Assembly (NCBI RefSeq): GCF_001942465.1
Contig: NZ_MKJY01000569.1
Span: forward strand, 1-38,474
Direction of reading: 5' to 3'
Length of the DNA: 38,474 nucleotides
Origin: Actinomadura sp. CNU-125
GTDB lineage: Bacteria > Actinomycetota > Actinomycetes > Streptosporangiales > Streptosporangiaceae
A model generated the notes under the pieces. The model did not search any database. It worked only from the letters and a program-made list of their open reading frames with translations, and was not told where the DNA came from. The number at the start of each line of letters is the position of its first letter. Positions within the stretch are counted from its first letter, which is position 1. The translations under genes and the position numbers were made by a program. Positions 33,042 to 38,474 of the stretch are shown in pieces.

Positions 33042-33659
33042 TCAGGCCCGGAGATAGCCGATGACCAGGTCGGCGAGCTCGTCGACGATGCGCTCGCGCG
33101 GCACGGACGGGCGGTCGAGCACGTACCGCACCGAGACCGAACCGACGATTTCGGTCAGCATCCACAGCGTCGCGTCGATGTCCAGATCGTCGCGGAACTC
33201 GGACCGGTTCAGCAGCAACTGGACCCGGACCAGGTCGGTCAGCCGCCGCTGCAGCCCCGCGAGCTTGTCGAACGGACCGAGCCGCGGGATCTGCTCGACG
33301 ATGATGCGCAGCAGGTCGGCGTGCTCCTCGAAGAGCCGGATCTGGACGTCGAGCAGCGCGCGTCCGGCGATCGGCCACGGCTCGTGCATCGCGGCGTCGA
33401 TCTGGGCGCCGAGCCGCTCGGTGAGGTGGTCGGCGAACCGGTCCACCACCGCGACCATGATGGCGTCCTTGTTCGGAAAGTACTGGTAGAGCGATCCGTT
33501 GCTGATGCCGGCGGCCTCGGCGATGCGGTTGGTGGACGCGCCGTCGTAGCCGCGCTCGGCGAGAACGCGAGCGGCGGCGTCCAGGATGCGCTCGACCGTG
33601 CGGCGCGAGCGGTCCTGCCGGGGGATCCTCCGGGGTGTCAGGCCAGGTGGGCGGCTCAT
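33042..33659 (-). CDS. TetR family transcriptional regulator
   Basis: A 205-residue regulator with ERILDAAARVLAERGYDGAS then NRIAEAAGISNGSLYQYFPNKDAIM, close to the TetR at 14688-15305. ATG at 33659 has GAGG six bases upstream; a GTG four codons earlier is less likely. It is divergent from the second DUF2236 gene with an imperfect palindrome between them, so it probably represses that gene. Confidence 0.93.
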   Translation of the reverse strand: MSRPPGLTPRRIPRQDRSRRTVERILDAAARVLAERGYDGASTNRIAEAAGISNGSLYQYFPNKDAIMVAVVDRFADHLTERLGAQIDAAMHEPWPIAGRALLDVQIRLFEEHADLLRIIVEQIPRLGPFDKLAGLQRRLTDLVRVQLLLNRSEFRDDLDIDATLWMLTEIVGSVSVRYVLDRPSVPRERIVDELADLVIGYLRA

Positions 33660-33686
33660 CGGCGACCTCACAGGAAACGCGACTTG

Positions 33687-33700
33687 TAAGCGACTACTTA
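33687..33700. promoter_or_regulatory. TetR-type operator, imperfect palindrome
   Basis: TAAGCGACTACTTA has inverted arms with one mismatch around GACT and shares 11 of 14 positions with the site at 31230-31243. It lies between the divergent tetR and DUF2236 genes. Confidence 0.45.
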
Positions 33701-33741
33701 TTCGCGTTCAACTTATCCCGACGCCCCCTGTCTGCGGAAGG

Positions 33742-34689
33742 ATGACCGAGGAGATGACGACCGAACAGATCGCTCTCGCCCGCGAACCCGAAGAATCCCG
33801 AGAGCCCGGCGACCCCCGAGAGCGCGTGCGCGAACCCGTCCCGTTCGGCCCGGGATCGATCCTGTGGGAGCGGATGGGCCTCTACAGCTCCGCGGTCGCG
33901 GGCAACAGCGTGTTCATCCTGCAGTCCATGCACCCGGCGATCGGCACCGTCGTCGACCGGCTGTCGAGCTTCCGGACGGACCCGGTGGGACGCGCCATGC
34001 GCAGCTTCGCGTCGGTGCAGACCTGGGTCTACGGAGGCCCGGAGGCGATCGAGGAGGGCCGCCGCCTCCGCGAGATGCACAAGCCGCTCAGCGCCGTCGA
34101 CGAGGAGGGGCGGCGGCACCACGCGCTGTCCGCCGAACCGTGGGCGTGGGTGCACCTGACCGGTTTCTACGCCGCCGTCGTCGCCGCCCGGTACTTCGCG
34201 CCGGAGCCGATGAGCGACGCCGAGCAGCAGCAGGTCTACGACGAGTTCCTCGACCTCGGCCGCATCCTGCGGGTGCCCGAGCGGATGTTCCCCGCCACCA
34301 TCGCCGACTACTGGACCTACTTCGACGACATGGTCGATAACACGCTCGTCCCGCACAAGGTCGCGCTCGAAGTCCTGAAGCGCATGGACGAGGTGCCGCC
34401 GAACGTCCCGTCCCGGCTGCGGCCGGTGGCGACGCCGCTGAGCGCCGTGGGCGGCAGGCTCGGCCGGTTCATCACCGTCGGCACGCTGCCGCCCGCCGCC
34501 CGCGCCAAGCTGGGCCTGTCCTGGACGGCCTCGGACGAGCGCCGCCTGCGGGCCGTCGGGGCGATCATCGGCCGCGGCACGCCGCTGCTGCCCGAACGGC
34601 TCAAGTACATGCCCATCGCGTACCGCGCCCGGGAGGCCGCGCGGGCGCAGGAGAAGCTGCGCAAGGTCCTCGACGAGCGCCCGCTCTGA
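33742..34689 (+). CDS. DUF2236/MpaB-type oxygenase
   Basis: A 315-residue intact member of the DUF2236 family. Matching segments are LYSSAVAGNSVFILQSMHPA, REMHKPLSAVDEEGRRHHAL, SAEPWAWVHLTGFYAAVVAA, TIADYWTYFDDMVDN and PLLPERLKYMPIAYRAREAA. Family members related to Lcp bind haem b and cleave alkenes with oxygen; here the substrate is unknown. The first 30 residues are charged and Pro-rich without a signal peptide, so it is probably cytosolic. ATG at 33742 is abutted by GGAAGG and ATG at 33754 by GAGGAG, so the precise start is unclear. It ends 5 nt from the convergent dehydrogenase stop. Confidence 0.87.
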   Translation: MTEEMTTEQIALAREPEESREPGDPRERVREPVPFGPGSILWERMGLYSSAVAGNSVFILQSMHPAIGTVVDRLSSFRTDPVGRAMRSFASVQTWVYGGPEAIEEGRRLREMHKPLSAVDEEGRRHHALSAEPWAWVHLTGFYAAVVAARYFAPEPMSDAEQQQVYDEFLDLGRILRVPERMFPATIADYWTYFDDMVDNTLVPHKVALEVLKRMDEVPPNVPSRLRPVATPLSAVGGRLGRFITVGTLPPAARAKLGLSWTASDERRLRAVGAIIGRGTPLLPERLKYMPIAYRAREAARAQEKLRKVLDERPL

Positions 34690-34694
34690 CCGTC

Positions 34695-35777
34695 TCAGCG
34701 GCGGGCGTGGCGGCCGGCCAGCCGGGCGCGGTGCCGCGCGGGCGTGCCGAACAGGGAACGGTCGAGCGCGGCGCGCTTCAGGTACACGTGGATCCCGCTC
34801 TCCCACGTGTACCCCATCCCGCCGTGCAGCTGCATCGCCTTCCCCGCGACCTCGACGGCGGTCGTGCAGGCGTAGGACTTCGCCATGGACGCCGCGATGG
34901 TCGCGTCCGACGGCGAATCGGACGCGTCCGCCGCGTCCGCCGCGTCCACGTCCGCCGCGTCCACGTCCGCCTGGGCCCGGACGGCCGCGGCCACGAGCTC
35001 GCGCGTCACCGTCACCCGCACGAGCATGTCCGCGCACGCGTGCTTCACCGCCTGGAAGGAGCCGACCGGGCGGCCGAACTGGCGCCGGTCGCTCGTGTAG
35101 GCGACGGTCGCGTCGAGCATGGCCTCGGCGAGCCCGAGCGCGTCGCAGGCCACCGCGACGGCCGCCCGGTCCCGGAGCCGCTCCAGGGCGTCCGGGACGG
35201 CGAAGCGGTGCAGCGCCCCCGGGCGGACGGCGGCGCCGTCGGCGACGACCCGTCCGAGGCTGCGGGTGGCGTCGACGACGGGACGCTCCTCGACGACGAG
35301 GTCCGCCGGATCGACGTCGGCGACGACGGCCGTCCCGTCCGGTTCGAGGGCCGGGACGAGGAGGCGGTCGGCGGCCGGGGCGTCGAGGACGAACCCGGCC
35401 GTACCCTGCAGGCGCGTGCCGTCGACGAGACGGAACCCCCCGGTGCCTTCGGCGTCCATCGCGACGACGGGGACCGTCGTGCCCGCGACGGTCGCGCGCA
35501 GCAGCCCGTCGCGTCCGGGGTCGGCGCGCAGCAGGCCGAGCGCCCCGATCGCGAGGGCGGCGACCGACGGGTAGGGGCCGGGCGCCGCGGCCCTGCCGAT
35601 CTCCCGCAGGACGACCGCGACCTCGGCGAACGTGCCGTCCGCGCCGTCGAACGCGGCCGGGACCTCCAGACCGGGCCAGCCGGCGTCGGCGATCGCCGGC
35701 CAGTCCGCCGACCCGGCGAGCAGGCCGGCCGCGGCGGCGCGCAGCTCGGCGTGGAACTCCGACAGGTCGGCGGTCAT
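34695..35777 (-). CDS. Acyl-CoA dehydrogenase family protein
   Basis: A 360-residue flavoprotein-type acyl-CoA dehydrogenase. The C-terminal helical domain is clear (AYTSDRRQFGRPVGSFQAVK, HACADMLVRV, MQLHGGMGYTWESGIHVYLK). The N-terminal part is shorter and less conserved than usual. Between residues about 270 and 286 is a low-complexity Asp/Ala stretch (DVDAADVDAADAADASD) made by GCGTCCGCC/GCGTCCACGTCC DNA repeats. It is coupled by ATGA to the dehydrogenase upstream. In actinobacterial steroid degradation such adjacent, dissimilar subunits form heterotetramers; this is a plausible reading here. Confidence 0.9.
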   Translation of the reverse strand: MTADLSEFHAELRAAAAGLLAGSADWPAIADAGWPGLEVPAAFDGADGTFAEVAVVLREIGRAAAPGPYPSVAALAIGALGLLRADPGRDGLLRATVAGTTVPVVAMDAEGTGGFRLVDGTRLQGTAGFVLDAPAADRLLVPALEPDGTAVVADVDPADLVVEERPVVDATRSLGRVVADGAAVRPGALHRFAVPDALERLRDRAAVAVACDALGLAEAMLDATVAYTSDRRQFGRPVGSFQAVKHACADMLVRVTVTRELVAAAVRAQADVDAADVDAADAADASDSPSDATIAASMAKSYACTTAVEVAGKAMQLHGGMGYTWESGIHVYLKRAALDRSLFGTPARHRARLAGRHARR

Positions 35778-36946
35778 CGGCCCTCCCTCGGTTCGCGGGG
35801 CAGGCCGAGGCCGCGCTCGCCGATGATGGTGCGCTGGATCTCGCTCGTGCCGCCCGGGATCGTCCATTCCCACGAGGCGATGAAGTCCAGCGGCCAGGCG
35901 CCCGACTCCCATCCGCTCGACAGGGGTTTGCGCAGGTCGGTATGGGCGGCGAGCCCGGCGACCTCGGTGCCGAGGCCGGTGACGCGCTGCAGCAGCTCGC
36001 TGTAGAACAGCTTCACGATCGAGGCGTCCGCCGGGCCGGGCCGGTCGTCGGCCACGAGCTTCGCGCAGAGAGCGCGCAGGCCGGTCAGCTCGGTCTCCAG
36101 CTCCGCGAGCCGGTCGCACGTCGCCGGGTCGTCAAGCGCGCCCGTCCGGCCGCACAGGTCCACGAGCCGGCGGAACCCGCCGCCGAGCCGCTCGGCGAGT
36201 TCCAGCATGGTCATGCCGCGTTCGGCGCCGAGGGTCTCCTGCGCGACCCGCCAGCCGTCGTTCTCCGGCCCGATGCGGTTCGCGGCGGGGACGGCGACGT
36301 CGTCGAGGAAGATCTCGCAGAAGTGCGACTCGCCGGTCGCCTGCCGGGTGGGGCGCACGTCGATGCCGGGCGTCCGCATGTCCATCAGGAAGTAGGAGAT
36401 GCCGCGCCGCTTCGGCGCGTCCGGGTCGGTGCGGGCCAGCAGCAGGCACCAGTCGGCGTGCGCGGCGCCGCTCGCCCAGCATTTCTGGCCGTTGACGACG
36501 TAGGCGTCGCCCTCGCGGCGCGCGGACGTCCGCAGCGCGGCGAGGTCGGATCCGGCGTCGGGTTCGGAGAAGCCCTGGCACCAGATCTCGCCGTCGAGGA
36601 TCGCGGGCAGGTGCCGCCGCCGCTGCGCGTCGCTCCCCGCCGCGAGCAGGGTGGACGCCGCGTGGTGGATCGAGACGAACGCGAGGACGAGCCGGGGCGC
36701 GTCGCAGGCGGCGAGCTCCTGGTAGAGCACGGCCTGTTCGGGGACGGGCATCCCGCCGCCCCATTCGGCGGGCCAGTGCGGGACGGCGAACCCGGCCCGG
36801 CGGAGCTCCTGGAACCATTCCTGCTGGAAGGCCGCGAACTCCTCGTCCGGGACGCCGGTCTGGGCGCGCCGCCAGTCGCCGGGGACGTGCTCCCGGCACC
36901 AGTCGCGGACGCCCGCCCGGAAGTCGTCGAGGTGGGCCGCCGTCAC
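35774..36946 (-). CDS. Acyl-CoA dehydrogenase
   Basis: A 390-residue acyl-CoA dehydrogenase with all three family regions: FAVPHWPAEWGGGMPVPEQ, the flavin/substrate segment CQGFSEPDAGSDLAALRT and NGQKCWASGAAHADW, and the end WEWTIPGGTSEIQRTIIGER. It dehydrogenates an acyl-CoA to the enoyl-CoA using FAD. The start is GTG overlapping the stop of the truncated dehydrogenase gene upstream. No signal or membrane segment is seen. With its downstream neighbour it may form a heteromeric enzyme. Confidence 0.95.
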   Translation of the reverse strand: MTAAHLDDFRAGVRDWCREHVPGDWRRAQTGVPDEEFAAFQQEWFQELRRAGFAVPHWPAEWGGGMPVPEQAVLYQELAACDAPRLVLAFVSIHHAASTLLAAGSDAQRRRHLPAILDGEIWCQGFSEPDAGSDLAALRTSARREGDAYVVNGQKCWASGAAHADWCLLLARTDPDAPKRRGISYFLMDMRTPGIDVRPTRQATGESHFCEIFLDDVAVPAANRIGPENDGWRVAQETLGAERGMTMLELAERLGGGFRRLVDLCGRTGALDDPATCDRLAELETELTGLRALCAKLVADDRPGPADASIVKLFYSELLQRVTGLGTEVAGLAAHTDLRKPLSSGWESGAWPLDFIASWEWTIPGGTSEIQRTIIGERGLGLPREPREGR

Positions 36947-37494
36947 CGGTCGCCTCCGGGGAAGAGGCCGGTGAGCCCGCGGCGGCCGATCTCGGCGGTC
37001 AGCCGGTCGCGGGTCGCGGACAGGCCGAGCGGCAGGCGCCGGATCGGGCGGCTGTACCGCGACACCCACGACAGGGCCGACTCGTCGCAGAAGCCGATGG
37101 CGCCGTGCAGCAGGTGCGCGGTGCGGAACACCGCGTCGGCCGCCTCCAGCGCCGCGACCCGCAGCGCGAGCGCGTCGTCCAGCGCCTCGGGCAGACCGGC
37201 CTGGACGCTCCACAGCGCGTACTTCGCGAGTGCTTCGACGCCGCCGCGTTCCACTTCGGCGTCGGTGAGCTGGAACTGGACGCCCTGCTGCTTGGCGAGC
37301 GGACGGCCGAACTGCTCGCGGGCGAGGACGTGCGCCCGGGTGAGGTCGATGGCCCGGTCGAGCATCCCGAGGAGCGTCCAGCACGGCAGGACGAGGCCGA
37401 GCGCCACGTCGTCCCTGCCGTCCGCCGCGCCGTCCTCGTCGAGCGGGCGGACGTCGAGCGCGGTGACGAACGCGGACGCGCGCGGCCCGTCCAC
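36943..37494 (-). CDS. Acyl-CoA dehydrogenase, N-terminally truncated
   Basis: About 183 residues corresponding to the C-terminal helical domain of an acyl-CoA dehydrogenase (DRAIDLTRAHVLAREQFGRP, LAKQQGVQFQLTDAEVE, FRTAHLLHGAIGFCDESALS). The first 150-200 residues of the family are absent. GTG at 37494 is only the first in-frame start; upstream the frame is closed and, beyond about 37560, the opposite strand encodes the interior of a kinase gene. Thus the 5' part has been lost by rearrangement or by a false join. Its stop overlaps the next dehydrogenase (GTGA). Confidence 0.75.
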   Translation of the reverse strand: MDGPRASAFVTALDVRPLDEDGAADGRDDVALGLVLPCWTLLGMLDRAIDLTRAHVLAREQFGRPLAKQQGVQFQLTDAEVERGGVEALAKYALWSVQAGLPEALDDALALRVAALEAADAVFRTAHLLHGAIGFCDESALSWVSRYSRPIRRLPLGLSATRDRLTAEIGRRGLTGLFPGGDR

Positions 37495-37562
37495 CGGCGG
37501 GAGGGCGGTCGCGGCGCCGCGGCGCGTCGAGGGTCACCGCCGTCCAGCGCAGGTCGAGCCCG

Positions 37563-38345
37563 TGGGAGCTGGGCGCGCCGGTCGCGTGGCGCGAGCACGT
37601 GGCCGCGCTGATCCGCCACCACCAGGTGCCGTTCTGGGCGCTGGAGCGACCGGACCTGCAGCAGATCGCGTTCCGGGTGAGCCTGCTGGCCCGCAACGAC
37701 GACCTGGTGCTGCTGGCGTCGGCCGACATCCTCGGCCGGATCTGCCCCGACACCGACGAGCTGCTCGACAACGTCGGCCTGTACGGGGAGTACTGCGCCG
37801 AGCAGCAGTGCCTGGACGGCCCGCGCGCGTTCCCGTCCGACCACGCCCGGTTCTGGTACTTCCGCAAGCCGGGCCGCGATCCCGGCTACGCCGCCTACGA
37901 CGACACGCGGCTGACCGCGACGATCCTGTCGGGCCTGCCGGGCGCGGGCAAGGACACCTGGATCGCCGCGCACCGCCCGGACGTGCCGGTGGTGAGCCTG
38001 GACCGGCTGCGGGCGGAGCTGGGCGTCTCCCCCGCCGGGGACCAGCGGGGGGTGGCGGCGGCCGCGCACGAGCTGGCGCGCGGGCATCTGCGGGCGGGAC
38101 GCTCGTTCGTGTGGAACGCCACGAACGTGTCGCGGCAGCAGCGGGAGCTGTGCACGGGCCTGGTCGCGGGGTACCGGGGGCGGGTGGAGGTGGTGGCGCT
38201 GGAGGCGCCGCCGGAGGTGCTGCGGGGCCGCAACCGGGGCCGCGCCGCGCCCGTCCCGGACGCTGTGATCGACCGGCTGGTGCGCCGCTGGGAGCATCCG
38301 GACCCGACCGAGGGGCACCGCGTCGACTGGCTGAGCACGGCCTGA
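37563..38345 (+). CDS. AAA/polynucleotide-kinase-like ATPase, N-terminally truncated
   Basis: About 260 residues. The first visible part (WELGAPVAWREHVAALIRHH, QVPFWALERPDLQQIAF, LASADILGRICPD) resembles the end of an HD/nucleotidyltransferase-like domain. The second is a P-loop kinase with Walker A GLPGAGKDTW and the later SFVWNATNVSRQQRE and RNRGRAAPVPDAVIDRLVRR segments, as in bacterial polynucleotide-kinase-like proteins. The coding pattern starts abruptly in the middle of a conserved region, with no proper start; the first in-frame GTG is at 37599. I recall the family carrying about 150 more residues in front. It abuts the truncated dehydrogenase head to head. Confidence 0.75.
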   Translation, partial: WELGAPVAWREHVAALIRHHQVPFWALERPDLQQIAFRVSLLARNDDLVLLASADILGRICPDTDELLDNVGLYGEYCAEQQCLDGPRAFPSDHARFWYFRKPGRDPGYAAYDDTRLTATILSGLPGAGKDTWIAAHRPDVPVVSLDRLRAELGVSPAGDQRGVAAAAHELARGHLRAGRSFVWNATNVSRQQRELCTGLVAGYRGRVEVVALEAPPEVLRGRNRGRAAPVPDAVIDRLVRRWEHPDPTEGHRVDWLSTA

Positions 38346-38394
38346 CCCGCGGGGCGTTTTGACAGGCGGCCGCGCGCGGCGCAGTGTTCGCCGG

Positions 38395-38474
38395 ATGGAC
38401 GACGGTGGACGGGTCGCGCTGGTCACGGGGGCGGGTTCGGGGATCGGCGCGGTGGTCGGCGCTCGCCCTGCTGA
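38395..38474 (+). CDS. Short-chain dehydrogenase/reductase, start only
   Basis: The first residues MDDGGRVALVTGAGSGIG carry the TGxxxGxG nucleotide-binding motif of SDR oxidoreductases. The gene leaves the window after 26 codons. The residues after GSGIG (AVVGARPA) do not fit the usual RAxAxxLA pattern, so another one-base shift may be present. Confidence 0.7.
   Translation, partial: MDDGGRVALVTGAGSGIGAVVGARPA

Noticed and set aside
1..38474. Insertion sequences, transposases, tRNA or rRNA genes, attachment sites
   Set aside because: None recognised on reading both strands; the breakpoint near 37550 carries no visible mobile element.

Overview
The window is high-GC DNA (estimated by eye at roughly 70% or more) with many GTG starts, ATGA start/stop overlaps, abundant TetR regulators, a PF04672-like methyltransferase and an actinobacterial-type c-di-AMP riboswitch. 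This points to a filamentous actinomycete, plausibly of the Actinomadura/Streptosporangiales type; the genus is inference. I see no rRNA, tRNA, CRISPR array or insertion sequence.

Region 1 (1-7131) holds two peptide-modification loci around a crotonase gene. On the minus strand is a three-domain lanthionine synthetase (LanKC/LanL) with complete LanC zinc ligands. An unmarked 50-codon frame lies 73 nt upstream of it and looks like its precursor peptide. A further gene starts inside its stop codon and runs off the left edge. On the plus strand, a 35-residue Lys/Glu-rich peptide ending in Asn-His-Gly is followed by a protein with an N-terminal PqqD/RRE-like domain and a ThiF/E1 domain, then a PqqD-like M50 membrane metallopeptidase. 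This peptide-RRE/E1-M50 cassette is the best candidate for an undescribed RiPP system. The crotonase between the loci has a perfect KstR-type operator.

Region 2 (7317-13085) is a urease operon, ureABCFGD, followed by a Yut-type urea transporter. Region 3 (13111-18001) holds TetR and DUF2236/MpaB-type oxygenase genes, then a SRPBCC protein, a SAM methyltransferase and a cytochrome P450. Region 4 (18005-25233) has a PadR regulator with a small partner, an operon of small protein, amidohydrolase, tandem-domain type III CoA transferase and another small protein, and, divergently, a cysteine-less thiolase-like protein coupled to a DUF35 protein, the arrangement of retro-aldolases in steroid side-chain degradation. 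Region 5 (25350-31879) has a Tat-exported FAD oxidoreductase with a secreted CrtC-like protein, a P450 with a CoxG-like anchored protein, and two TetR genes with palindromic operators. Region 6 (32001-34689) has an M15 peptidase under a c-di-AMP riboswitch and a second TetR/DUF2236 pair. Region 7 (34695-38474) has three coupled acyl-CoA dehydrogenase genes, the most upstream one truncated head to head against a truncated kinase gene, and the start of an SDR gene.

At least eight conserved genes are broken by single-base shifts (ureA, ureF, the urea transporter, DUF2236 number 1, the methyltransferase, the first P450, the CoA transferase three times, the thiolase), and the FAD oxidoreductase seems to carry a compensated pair. 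Frames resume cleanly in the expected family sequence, so sequencing or assembly error is more likely than decay. Coordinates of these genes span the repaired frames.
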